Assembly: GCF_001439785.1 (NCBI RefSeq)
Contig: NZ_JYLI01000001.1
Location: 1 to 64,000, forward strand
Source: Pseudomonas poae
GTDB lineage: Bacteria > Pseudomonadota > Gammaproteobacteria > Pseudomonadales > Pseudomonadaceae
Direction of reading: 5' to 3'
DNA: 64,000 nucleotides
The notes beneath the pieces were generated by a model. That model had not been told where the DNA came from. It worked only from the letters and a program-made list of their open reading frames with translations, and searched no databases. The translations under genes were made by a program, and so were the position numbers. Of the stretch, positions 9,793 to 18,793 are shown one piece after another (positions within the stretch are counted from its first letter, which is position 1; every line of letters begins with the position of its first letter).

Positions 9793-10170
9793 ATGAGTGA
9801 AGATGCACAAGACGTCGTACTGATCGTCGAGGACGACGAATCCATTATGTTTGTGCTGGGTGAATACCTGGCAGGCCTGGGGTATCGGGTATTGAAGGCC
9901 GTCAACGGAAAAGAGGCGTTTGAGATTCTGGCCACCAAGCCGCACCTGGACCTGATGGTCACCGACTACCGCCTGCCCGGCGGTATCTCCGGGGTGCAGA
10001 TCGCCGAGCCGGCGCTTAAAGTGCGGCCTGAACTGAAGGTTATTTTTATCAGCGGTTACCCGCAGGAAATCCTCGACTGCGATAGCCCCATCACGCGCAA
10101 TGCGCCAATTCTGGCCAAGCCGTTCGATCTGGATACGCTGCAGGCGCATATCCAGCGGTTGTTGGCGTGA
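9793..10170 (+). CDS. CheY-like single-domain response regulator
   Basis: A 125-aa lone receiver: acidic pocket LIVEDDES, acceptor Asp in MVTDYRLPGG, Ser/Thr in FISGYP and Lys in LAKPFD. No output domain follows, so it acts by protein contact or as a phosphate shuttle. I start it at 9793, where AGG lies six bases upstream, rather than at the in-frame ATG at 9763. It is 78 nt after the hybrid kinase and is the last gene of the signalling operon, facing the 1623-aa toxin-like gene tail to tail. Confidence 0.9.
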   Translation: MSEDAQDVVLIVEDDESIMFVLGEYLAGLGYRVLKAVNGKEAFEILATKPHLDLMVTDYRLPGGISGVQIAEPALKVRPELKVIFISGYPQEILDCDSPITRNAPILAKPFDLDTLQAHIQRLLA

Positions 10171-10192
10171 GCCCACTGTTTCACAGCGGGCT
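10170..10192. terminator. Hairpin between convergent genes
   Basis: A 9-bp stem with one A-C mismatch (G-T wobble on the minus strand) and a 5-nt loop lies between the tail-to-tail CheY-like gene and the 1623-aa gene. The T-tract is poor on either side, so it is a candidate bidirectional terminator only. Confidence 0.5.
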
Positions 10193-10216
10193 TGAACTTA
10201 GGCGTCGGTCAGTCAG

Positions 10217-13200
10217 TCATTTTGAGGTGGAGGCGTAGTTCGGATTCGGAATAAACGTACCCGCCGAATCGAATGCGCCAATGATTCGGTGGCCGGGAAT
10301 GTCGGTACCGTAGTTTATTTCCCAGGGCAGTAGATTCACGCGTTTATCACCCGGATGCTCTATGGCATGCCGGTTGGCGTACAAATGGAAACCCTCCATG
10401 TCGCGGCCGTCCACCAGGTAAGTATGGCCCCCCTTGTGGCCCCCGTAAAAATAGGCCCCGGCATTACCCCTGTTATAAAAAGCGGAGGTTGAGATTCCTT
10501 TGCCATCAGGGTCTAAAGCATCATGCCCCCCGCCAAATGCCCCCCGCGTTCCGTTGACCTCACGTATATCGTTGATCGGCGTACGCAATGTGAAACCGGT
10601 GTCGAACACGCCTTGCGAAGCGCCCGGAATGTTCGCCAAAGGCGGTCGCGTATCGCCACGGAATACCAGTCCTGAATAGACTGTTTTCTTGATGCCCCCT
10701 ACATCCTTGATGGTCTGGTTTTTGTTAACGATGGCTTGAACTTCATCGGGTGTTGCTGTTGCTCTGATTTTTATCGGACGTTTGACCACGGTGACAGGGG
10801 GCGGGAGATACGGGATACGCTGTGGCACATCCGCCTGGACAGGTAATGCTGGTATCGGCGTTACAGGTGTTGGCACAAGGGGCTGCTCGTACAAGGCCTT
10901 CACATCTTTACTGAACACACTGTTTCTTTGCTGCCACGCGTCATCATGGTCGAAAACCTTGAACTCCAGGACGTTGGGATCAGTACTGTGCGTTTTGTAC
11001 TTCACCTCCAGTTTTTTATCGTTAAACAGCTTGATCAGCCCATCCTTCATGTCCGCCGCACTTGCAAATGTGGCGTGACCGTAATTGGGGTCATAGAACC
11101 AGAAGCGTTTGTTGCCGGCGTCTATTGTGACGCCGGCCGCCATCGCATGGCCTGGCGAGTCAATCATGATTGATTGTGAAACCGTGGAGTCGTCCAGCTC
11201 CTTGACCATGTTCGAAGGACTTAGCTGGCGCACCGGCTTTGCGGCATGGAACGAGCTTTGTCCACCTACCTGGGTTTGCAGTTTACGCAGCCCCTCTATG
11301 AAGCGTCTGGACGCAGGGTCTTTTGGAAACGCAGCCGCCGTGAACATGTTTTGAATAAGTTGCTTTTCCTTGCCGTGTTCAATGGCAGTTGCCATCACTC
11401 GCGATAGCGCAGCGCATTGCCCGTCAGACAGTTGCGCCGTCTGGCTGAAGTAAACCACTTGTGGCATGGGCATTACGCTACCGTAGCGAGGCTCGATGAT
11501 ATGGATGAATCGTTGTGCACCCTTCAGGCCAAACGTATAAGCCAAATCATCGTATCGCCTGACGAGGACACCCACTTGTTCGGCCGACAGCGTTTGATTG
11601 GCGGCGAGCTTCATCAAGTCCTCAATTTTGCTTGAGGGGGACAAGCCTTTGAAACGATATGATTGCCCTGCGTTATAACCTCGTTCAAATGCTGCCTTCT
11701 GCGCGCCATTACGGTGTGTGGCCACAACATTTTTCCAATTATTGACAATGGCATCATCGATCTTTTTGGCTGGATCCTGCGCTGTTGCCCATTTTCCAAA
11801 CTGCTCATTATCGAATCGGACGGAGGGCAAGAAATCCTTCAGCGCAGGACCGTAGTGCTGACCTGAAGCGGGGTCGTAGGCATACCAGCCGTTCTTTTGA
11901 TAGACCGCAGGCGTCTGAGTAACGGCGTTACCGATTGTATAGGTGCCTATTGAGGCGCTATCGAATTGTTTGCGCGCAGCCACCAGGTCGTAGCGATGTG
12001 TCCCCCGCAGGTAGCCGATATCATTGGCCGCTTCTGCGAAAACGCGTTTACCGGCGCGCACGACGCCTCGTCCAGCGCTCTGAAGTGCGTCTGGCAGCCC
12101 ATCCAACGGGTTCAGCGAGCTGAGCACACCGACTCCCAGAGTTTGGGCGATGCGCACCCCTTTGGTTGCACGGGTAGCGGCACTGGCGAGCACTTTCGAG
12201 ACTTTTGCACCCGTACTGACCCCGCATGTCAGAAACCCGAACACGTCGAGCGTCAGGTCGAGAATACATGAGCCCAGATCGCCATTCTGAAAATTGACGA
12301 TCGCAGATCTGAACGGGATCAGATTTAGAAAAAATTGCCTGGTCGCTTCGTGGGAACGCCTTTCACGGTCGAACGTCGTGTCTTCGATCCCAGCGATTTC
12401 CTGGCTTTTCCAGTCGCTGGTGGCGTTGGCCAGTGTGGTGGCGATGACTGATGTCTGCGCACTCGTAAAGCTGTTCAACGGCCCGCCCGAAACCCGTTGT
12501 ATCTGATGCTCTGGACGGGAAAGTGCGACGGGCTCCATGAAATCATGCAGGGGTTCACCAACGCCGACCTTTTTTTGCGTTCCAGGCGCAAACCCGTATC
12601 GAGTACCGTCCTGACGACCCGCATTGAAGTCACCCAGGTCGGTACGCTGTTTAACTGTTGCCTGCTTGAGATTGAATTCATATGTACGTGCACTGGCACC
12701 GTTTTTCACTTTCACCAGAAAAGTGTTTTCCGATACGGGCTTTTGCTCGTAGCTGCCTGGACCTCCTCCGGCTTTGATAAAGGTTTGCATCTCCTTAAAT
12801 ATAGAAAGCTGGCCTGATTCAATAAACTTTCTATCCTCCAGCGGTAACTCAGCGAGCATGTGTCTAACTTGCGTTTCCACACTTTTTTCAATCTCCTTAC
12901 CATACGCCGTGAACCGCTCGGTATAGAGTTGATTGATCTCAGGCAAGCGCTTGACCTTGTTCAGCACCTCGTCGAGCGTAAAGTTGACCTTGCCAGCATC
13001 CTTGGCGTCCTGAAAGGGGTAGATACGCCAGCCCTTGCTTTCTGAAACTTTGCGCTCATTCAGATTGAAATGCACATTGTGGGGAGGGGTGTGAAGATTA
13101 TTTTCAATATACATATCGAGTAGCGAATAGGGGCCTGCTCGATGGGCGTCCTCATGATTGAGTTCTATGCATTTAAATTCCAGGTCGATGGTATTGCCCA

Positions 13201-15088
13201 GTATCTTGCGTAGTTCGATGAGCGCCATTTTCTTGCGAGAAGGCGGAACAGGTGCACGCTGAGCCTGCGAGGCCGCGCTTAACTGCGCCACTTGCTCGTT
13301 GTAGGCGTCGGTTACCGTCTTCATGTCATCCGCTGAATCAATACGGGTCGCGATCCCGTTTGTAATTGCCCAATCCTTGACTTTATCCAGGTGAACCGCC
13401 TGCTCCATGTTTTGGTGCGCGGCGTTCACGGCAGGGCTATCGACCATCACTTCGCTGTAAGTCATGTTCGCAGTGCGCCCAGGTGTGTGCGCTTCAATGC
13501 AGGCCACCTTCACGGCAAGTCTGACATGCGCCATGGAGCCATAGGTGACGGCAGCCGGGACCTCTTTAACCAGCAATTCCGGCGCTTGTGCCGACAGTCT
13601 AAGATAGGCCGTGAGTCTGCTCAGCTCAGGGGAGGGAACTGCGCCGATTTTATATAAGTGCTCTGCCACGCTATCAACCACATCGGCAAATGACTTACCG
13701 CTCAGTGCGGGGTCATTCAGATTGAAATTGCCGTCGTGGTGTTCGTCGTCATTCACACTGTAAGTTCGCGTGATCTTCGTGACATATTCCATGTTCAGCG
13801 CAGTCATCAACCAATCGTTGGCAATCCCGGCCACCGACAGGCGTTCAAACTTGGCGCGTATGGCTTCACCCAAGGCCTGGCCTCTTGGTGACCCTATGAG
13901 CCGATCAAGCAATTGACGCGGGTTGCGCAGTTCCAAAGGGGTGATGGTGACGCCTTGCACCAGCGCAGCCAGCACACTGCGGTGCGTGCGCAGGTTAAGG
14001 TTGCCGACATTGCCATGGAGCAAGGCCGCGGCCAGCTGTTGTCGGGTGTGCTCATCCAGCGGACGGGGCCATGACATTGCACCGCCATAGTTGCCATGAA
14101 GGGGCGACTGCGGCGGTGGGGTACCGAGGAACGCCCTGAGCTCGTGCACAATCTCGGCGGTATCAGGCACGTCCAGGCCGAGGTACTGTAAATATTCCAG
14201 AACACTGACGCGTCCTTCTTCCGGCAACGTCCTGTCACGCTGATAAGAAGAGCTGGCATTGATCAGGATACGGGTCTCACGCAGGTAATCGGATATTTCA
14301 GAGTCCCGAATATTACCCTCTGTCAGCCGTTGACCAAGGCGCGTGAGGGCTGCCAAGGCGTTGTGTCGGTTGCCGATGTCCCCCAGTACCATTCTTTGTT
14401 TTTCCAATGCATCTTCGCTGCGCTCCTCGATAATCTGCGGCAACCGTGAGGAAGTTTCCTGGTTAAACGCTTTATCTTGCAGGAGTTGCGCAGCGCGTTG
14501 CCGGATTTGCGACGCAGTGGCGAGTGGCTTCTCGTGGTAGAAACGACCCACCAGCCATGCCGGCGCGCGGTTGGGGTGTTCCAGTGGCGGGAGCTCAATC
14601 AGCCGGCTCTGGCTGGACAACACATTGGCCGCATTGATCAAGGGCCCTCTCACGGCAGACCAGCCACTGTCCTCGCTGCCGACGATCTTCCAGGCCCCGT
14701 CCGACCGTTTCCGGTAAACAAGCTCTCCTGTTTTCGGGTTGATCCGGATAGGCTGGGCGCGTACTCCAGCCTTGTCGCACCAGCTCACGAAGTCACCTGT
14801 TTCAGCAGCACGGTACAACTGTGCCCACCATTGACCAAATGTCGAATCAGGGTGCACTTCAATCGTGACGGAAGAATCCTCCGTGGGGGCGCCTGTAAAG
14901 CCTTGCAGCGCTTTAGCGTAGGCTTGCGCCAATTGACTGTCGCCGTTGGCGCGAGATAAGTCGCGGGAGGGGGTGGCCTGAGTATCGTGTAGGGCAGACA
15001 CCATGGGCGCAGGCTTGGCGGCAGCCAATGGTTCTTCGTTTTCAAGCGTGGCGGCGTGAGGGTGCTGCGAGATAGCTGTGATCGTCAT
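10217..15088 (-). CDS. Large toxin candidate with C58-like protease region and LT/pertussis-type ADP-ribosyltransferase tail
   Basis: A 1623-aa protein sharing its first ~1220 residues in architecture with the protein at 126-3395: GGAMSWP at about 334, FFLNLIPFRSAI at about 919 followed by a hydrophobic stretch, WYAYDPASG at about 1068. Then comes a region resembling YopT/C58-type cysteine peptidases, with Cys1225 (SDGQCAAL), His1314 (SPGHAMAAG) and Asp1333 (WFYDPNYG) in the right order. A Pro-rich linker (about 1400-1435) leads to a C-terminal ADP-ribosyltransferase of the cholera/LT/pertussis class: Arg1477 in VFRGDTRPP, Ser-Thr-Ser 1533-1535 in GISTS, and Glu1590 in PWEINYG followed by IPGHRIIGAFD. 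The spacing closely matches LT-A (R7, S61-S63, E112). No signal peptide and no immunity-like gene are seen, which fits a eukaryotic-cell target more than interbacterial rivalry (inference). Start: MTITA, with a weak GAGAG upstream. Confidence 0.85.
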   Translation of the reverse strand: MTITAISQHPHAATLENEEPLAAAKPAPMVSALHDTQATPSRDLSRANGDSQLAQAYAKALQGFTGAPTEDSSVTIEVHPDSTFGQWWAQLYRAAETGDFVSWCDKAGVRAQPIRINPKTGELVYRKRSDGAWKIVGSEDSGWSAVRGPLINAANVLSSQSRLIELPPLEHPNRAPAWLVGRFYHEKPLATASQIRQRAAQLLQDKAFNQETSSRLPQIIEERSEDALEKQRMVLGDIGNRHNALAALTRLGQRLTEGNIRDSEISDYLRETRILINASSSYQRDRTLPEEGRVSVLEYLQYLGLDVPDTAEIVHELRAFLGTPPPQSPLHGNYGGAMSWPRPLDEHTRQQLAAALLHGNVGNLNLRTHRSVLAALVQGVTITPLELRNPRQLLDRLIGSPRGQALGEAIRAKFERLSVAGIANDWLMTALNMEYVTKITRTYSVNDDEHHDGNFNLNDPALSGKSFADVVDSVAEHLYKIGAVPSPELSRLTAYLRLSAQAPELLVKEVPAAVTYGSMAHVRLAVKVACIEAHTPGRTANMTYSEVMVDSPAVNAAHQNMEQAVHLDKVKDWAITNGIATRIDSADDMKTVTDAYNEQVAQLSAASQAQRAPVPPSRKKMALIELRKILGNTIDLEFKCIELNHEDAHRAGPYSLLDMYIENNLHTPPHNVHFNLNERKVSESKGWRIYPFQDAKDAGKVNFTLDEVLNKVKRLPEINQLYTERFTAYGKEIEKSVETQVRHMLAELPLEDRKFIESGQLSIFKEMQTFIKAGGGPGSYEQKPVSENTFLVKVKNGASARTYEFNLKQATVKQRTDLGDFNAGRQDGTRYGFAPGTQKKVGVGEPLHDFMEPVALSRPEHQIQRVSGGPLNSFTSAQTSVIATTLANATSDWKSQEIAGIEDTTFDRERRSHEATRQFFLNLIPFRSAIVNFQNGDLGSCILDLTLDVFGFLTCGVSTGAKVSKVLASAATRATKGVRIAQTLGVGVLSSLNPLDGLPDALQSAGRGVVRAGKRVFAEAANDIGYLRGTHRYDLVAARKQFDSASIGTYTIGNAVTQTPAVYQKNGWYAYDPASGQHYGPALKDFLPSVRFDNEQFGKWATAQDPAKKIDDAIVNNWKNVVATHRNGAQKAAFERGYNAGQSYRFKGLSPSSKIEDLMKLAANQTLSAEQVGVLVRRYDDLAYTFGLKGAQRFIHIIEPRYGSVMPMPQVVYFSQTAQLSDGQCAALSRVMATAIEHGKEKQLIQNMFTAAAFPKDPASRRFIEGLRKLQTQVGGQSSFHAAKPVRQLSPSNMVKELDDSTVSQSIMIDSPGHAMAAGVTIDAGNKRFWFYDPNYGHATFASAADMKDGLIKLFNDKKLEVKYKTHSTDPNVLEFKVFDHDDAWQQRNSVFSKDVKALYEQPLVPTPVTPIPALPVQADVPQRIPYLPPPVTVVKRPIKIRATATPDEVQAIVNKNQTIKDVGGIKKTVYSGLVFRGDTRPPLANIPGASQGVFDTGFTLRTPINDIREVNGTRGAFGGGHDALDPDGKGISTSAFYNRGNAGAYFYGGHKGGHTYLVDGRDMEGFHLYANRHAIEHPGDKRVNLLPWEINYGTDIPGHRIIGAFDSAGTFIPNPNYASTSK

Positions 15089-15239
15089 TAAGTCCGGCTC
15101 TCAAAAGAGTAGTGATGCCGCCCGGGAGTAAAAAAACAGACTTCGGGCTTCAACTCTTCGTACCGGTTCAGCGACTGGGATTCCATTATCGACGCGTGAT
15201 GTTGTTACCGCTTATTGGCGGATAGGCCATTGGGTGTTC

Positions 15240-16919
15240 TCAGGCAGACTCTGTCTGAATCATCTCCCGCACCTTCGCCGTCAACAGGTCGAACGTAAAC
15301 GGCTTGGTGATCAACTGCATGCCGGGATCGAGAAATCCACCCCGCACCGCCGCATGCTCGGCATACCCGGTGATGAACAAAACCTTCAAACCGGGCCGGA
15401 TTTGCCGGCCGATCTCCGCCAATTGGCGTCCGTTCATGCCCGGCAGGCCGACGTCGCTGATCATCAGGTCAATGCGTTGTTCGGACTCGATGATCGGCAC
15501 CGCCGTAACAGCGTCCACGGCCTCGACGAATCCATAGCCCAACTCCTTGAGCACCGCGCTGACCAGCACGCGCACGGCGGGGTCGTCCTCGACAATCAAC
15601 ACTGTCTCGCCAGCATTGGCGTAGGGCAGCAATGTCGGGTTGCTGGCCTCCTGCGCAGCGATCTCGCCAGCAAAACGGGGCAGGAACAGGCTGACGGTGG
15701 TGCCATTGCCCACTTCACTGTGGATGGTCACATGGCCGCGGGACTGGCGGGCAAAGCCATAGATCATCGACAGGCCAAGGCCGGTGCCCTGGCCGATCGG
15801 CTTGGTCGTGAAGAAAGGGTCAAACACTCGGCCTATCACGCTGTCGGGGATGCCGCAGCCGGTATCGCTGACACTCAATTCAACGTAATCGCCGGGCTGC
15901 AAGGTGCCGTAGGCGGCGGTAAACACGCTGTCCAGATGACGGTTAGAGGTCTCGACCGTCAGGCGGCCACCCCCGGGCATCGCATCGCGCGCGTTGAGCA
16001 CGAGGTTGAGCAGGGCGCTTTCCAGTTGATTGGGGTCGGCTTCGGCGGTCCAGAGCGGGCCGGTGAGGCGCATGTCGAGGGCAATACTTTCGTTGATGCT
16101 GCGTTGTAGCAGCTCGCCCATGGAGTTCACCAGTTGGTTGATTTCCACAGGCTTGGGGTCCAGCGACTGACGACGGGAGAAGGCGAGCAAACGGTGGGTC
16201 AAACCGGCGGCGCGGTTGGCCGAGGTCACTCCCAGGTCGATCAGGCCATCGAGGTCGTCGAGCTTGCCCCGTGCAATACGCCTTCGCAGCAATTCCAGGC
16301 TGCCGATGATGCCGGTCAGCATGTTGTTGAAGTCGTGGGCTATGCCGCCGGTCAACTGGCCGACCGCTTCCATTTTCTGCGACTGGCGCAAGGCTTCTTC
16401 ATTGCTGCGCAGTTGCGCGGTGCGCTCTTCGACCTGCTGTTCGAGGGTTTCCAGGGTGCTTCGCAGGCGCTGCTCGCTTTCGCTCAAGTCAATCAAGCGA
16501 TCGCGCGCGTCGTATTGGCGGCGGCGGCCGCGCAGGGCGGCGCTCACCAGGCTGATCAGCGTGACCGGATGAAATGGCCGCTCCAGAAAGGTCACGTTGC
16601 CCAACAGCCCACTCAGGTGTGACGAACCATTTTGCTCGGTGCCGCCGTGGTGGGTCATCAATACGATCGGCAGGTCCGACCACGCGGGCTGCCGATGCAG
16701 GTACTCGAGCAGCGGTTCAAGGTCGACACCGCGCAGGGCTTCCGCAGCGATCACCAGCAGGCCGGCGCCTTGCTCGAGCGCCTCGCACAGCGCGCTCAGG
16801 TTGGCGGCAACGATGCCGCTGTAGCCGGCTTCGTTGAGCATCATCAACGCCAGTGAACTGTCGCGGCCCACGGGGGCGAGGATGATTGCGCGCTCGGAGA
16901 CAGGTAAAAGACTGTTCAC
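15240..16919 (-). CDS. Hybrid histidine kinase with N-terminal pseudo-receiver
   Basis: A 559-aa soluble sensor kinase. Residues 8-130 fold-wise resemble a receiver (VLMTHHGG, ERPFHPVTL) but the acceptor position reads LLVIAAEAL, with no Asp, so it is probably a pseudo-receiver. A coiled coil (about 140-180) precedes HisKA with His195 (GGIAHDFNNML), an ATPase domain (DTGCGIP, GQGTGLGLSM) and a C-terminal receiver with Asp489 (MISDVGLPGMNG). It starts with GTG overlapping the stop of the KaiC-like gene (GTGA), so the two are translationally coupled and likely work together. Confidence 0.93.
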   Translation of the reverse strand: MNSLLPVSERAIILAPVGRDSSLALMMLNEAGYSGIVAANLSALCEALEQGAGLLVIAAEALRGVDLEPLLEYLHRQPAWSDLPIVLMTHHGGTEQNGSSHLSGLLGNVTFLERPFHPVTLISLVSAALRGRRRQYDARDRLIDLSESEQRLRSTLETLEQQVEERTAQLRSNEEALRQSQKMEAVGQLTGGIAHDFNNMLTGIIGSLELLRRRIARGKLDDLDGLIDLGVTSANRAAGLTHRLLAFSRRQSLDPKPVEINQLVNSMGELLQRSINESIALDMRLTGPLWTAEADPNQLESALLNLVLNARDAMPGGGRLTVETSNRHLDSVFTAAYGTLQPGDYVELSVSDTGCGIPDSVIGRVFDPFFTTKPIGQGTGLGLSMIYGFARQSRGHVTIHSEVGNGTTVSLFLPRFAGEIAAQEASNPTLLPYANAGETVLIVEDDPAVRVLVSAVLKELGYGFVEAVDAVTAVPIIESEQRIDLMISDVGLPGMNGRQLAEIGRQIRPGLKVLFITGYAEHAAVRGGFLDPGMQLITKPFTFDLLTAKVREMIQTESA

Positions 16920-18418
16920 TGGCCCTCTTCCTTGAGCAGGGGAGAGCCCGCGCCCATGTAAGTGGGGATACCGCGCAATACGCCCTGGAAGTTGTCGAGG
17001 GGTTCACCCACGGTCAACCCGCGAGCACTGATGCGGTATTCGCGAATCGATGATTCATGGGAGCCGGTGCGTTTCTTGATGATCGAAATCGCCCGGCGAA
17101 CCTTGCCCAGCGCCTCGAAGTAGCGCAACAAAATGACGGTATCCGCCAGATAGGTGATGTCCACGGGCGTTTGCATATCGCCCACCAGCCCGTGCTGGGC
17201 GACTGTCATGAACGTCGCGGCGCCACGGCGGTTGAGGTACAGCAGCAGCTCATGCATATGCAGGATCAGCGCGTTCTCTTCCGGCATCGCGGCCTGGTAG
17301 CCGTTGATGCTGTCGATCACCACCGTCTTGATGCCGCGCTCGTCGACGCAGCGGCGCACCCGGTGCGAGAACTCGCCAGGGGACAGTTCGGCGGCATCCA
17401 CTTGCTCGATCAGCAGGTTGCCGGTGTCCCGCAGGGCGGCCAGGTCGATGCCCATGTTTTTCATGCGTTCAAACAACAGGCCCAACTCTTCATCGAAGAT
17501 GAACAGCGCGGCTTTTTCGCCACGGGCCACTGCGGCGGCGGCGAAGACCATCGAGATCAGGGATTTGCCGGTACCGGCCGGGCCAAGAATCAGGCTGCTG
17601 GAACCGGTTTCGACACCGCCGCCCATCAACGCATCCAGTTCAGGAATGCCACTGCTCAGCGTCTGTCGCACATAACCGCCACGGTGCTCGGCCGCCACCA
17701 GGCGTGGGAACACGTGGATGCCGTCCTCCATGATGGTGAAGTCGTGAAAGCCGCCACGGTACTTTTGGCCACGGTACTTCACCACGCGCACGCGGCGCCG
17801 CTCGGCGCCATAGCTGGGCGTCAGCTCCTCAAGGCGAATCACGCCGTGGGCTACGCTGTGCACGGTTTTATCCAGGGATTCGGTGGTGAGGTCGTCCAGC
17901 AGCAACACCGTGGCGTCGTAACGCACGAAGTAATGCTTGATCGCCAGGATCTGCCGGCGGTAGCGCAACGAGCTCTGTGCCAGCAGGCGGATTTCCGACA
18001 GCGAGTCGATCACTACGCGGCTCGGCTTGATGCGCTCGACCACTTCAAAGATCTGTCGGGTGGCTTCGCCCAGTTCCAGGTCGGAGGAGTACAGCAGGCT
18101 CTGCTGGTGATCAGCGTTGAGCAGGCTTTCGGGCGGGGTGAGCTCGAAGATATGAATATTGTCATCCAGGTCCCAGCCGTGGGACTTGGCACCCTGGCGC
18201 AGTTCACGCTCGGTTTCCGACAGGGTGATGTACAGCGATCGTTCACCTTCTCTGGCGCCTGCCTGGAGAAAGTGCAGCGCCACAGTGGTTTTGCCGGTGC
18301 CAGGTTCGCCTTCCAGCAGGAACAGGTGGCTGCGCGATAGCCCACCGCAAAGAATGTCATCGAGACCTTCAATGCCGATGGCCGCCTTTTCACTGAACAG
18401 CTCGTTGGATGTAGACAA
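16916..18418 (-). CDS. KaiC-like double-domain RecA-family ATPase
   Basis: A 500-aa protein with two RecA/RAD55-type ATPase domains as in the circadian clock protein KaiC. Walker A motifs are GEPGTGKTT (37-45) and GPAGTGKS (279-286); each domain opens with the family's G(I/L)xxLDxLxxGG signature. SETE (67-70) and FDEE in the second domain are the candidate catalytic glutamates. Non-cyanobacterial KaiC homologues pair with histidine kinases and are linked to stress tolerance; no KaiA or KaiB gene is present here. It starts with TTG at 18418, supported by GAGGG six bases upstream. It is the first gene of a two-gene operon with the hybrid kinase. Confidence 0.93.
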   Translation of the reverse strand: MSTSNELFSEKAAIGIEGLDDILCGGLSRSHLFLLEGEPGTGKTTVALHFLQAGAREGERSLYITLSETERELRQGAKSHGWDLDDNIHIFELTPPESLLNADHQQSLLYSSDLELGEATRQIFEVVERIKPSRVVIDSLSEIRLLAQSSLRYRRQILAIKHYFVRYDATVLLLDDLTTESLDKTVHSVAHGVIRLEELTPSYGAERRRVRVVKYRGQKYRGGFHDFTIMEDGIHVFPRLVAAEHRGGYVRQTLSSGIPELDALMGGGVETGSSSLILGPAGTGKSLISMVFAAAAVARGEKAALFIFDEELGLLFERMKNMGIDLAALRDTGNLLIEQVDAAELSPGEFSHRVRRCVDERGIKTVVIDSINGYQAAMPEENALILHMHELLLYLNRRGAATFMTVAQHGLVGDMQTPVDITYLADTVILLRYFEALGKVRRAISIIKKRTGSHESSIREYRISARGLTVGEPLDNFQGVLRGIPTYMGAGSPLLKEEGQ

Positions 18419-18616
18419 GAAGTGCCCTCAGGTCACGTACAAGTAGAGGGCGTGCCCGCTTGGCACGCCATAATCTCTTGACCGTAGCGGCCTGTAGCCG
18501 TTCCGCGAACTTGCGATTATGTGCCGTGGGCGACTCTCGGTTGCTGTTGAGTGGGCTTACTGTGGAAATTGGGTTTGCTGTGTGAAGCAGGTCTAACGCC
18601 GGAAAGCAGGTTTTAC

Positions 18617-18750
18617 TGTGGCGAGCGGGCTTGCCCCGCGTGGGGTGCGAAGCGCCCCTAATCCAGCAAAACGCGGTGTGCCTGATACGGCTCAGCGTCT
18701 GGTTTTGGGGCTGCTTCGCACCCCAACGCAGGACAAGCCTGCTCGCCACA
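18617..18750. repeat. REPIN-type repeat, copy 1
   Basis: Two inverted REP halves (TGTGGCGAGCGGGCTTG ... GCTCGCCACA) are separated by about 100 bases with a conserved core. A second copy, roughly 94% identical by eye, lies at 25677-25811. A further degenerate half follows at 18751-18771. The surrounding 18419-18793 holds no gene; it carries the KaiC-gene leader at its left end. Confidence 0.85.
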
Positions 18751-18793
18751 ACAAGCCCGCTCGACATAACAGGTCCGTTGGCCGCGAGGATTT

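Noticed and set aside
18459-18480. TGGCAC resembling a sigma-54 -24 box
   Set aside because: No GC at the -12 position at the required distance, and it lies upstream of no correctly oriented gene.
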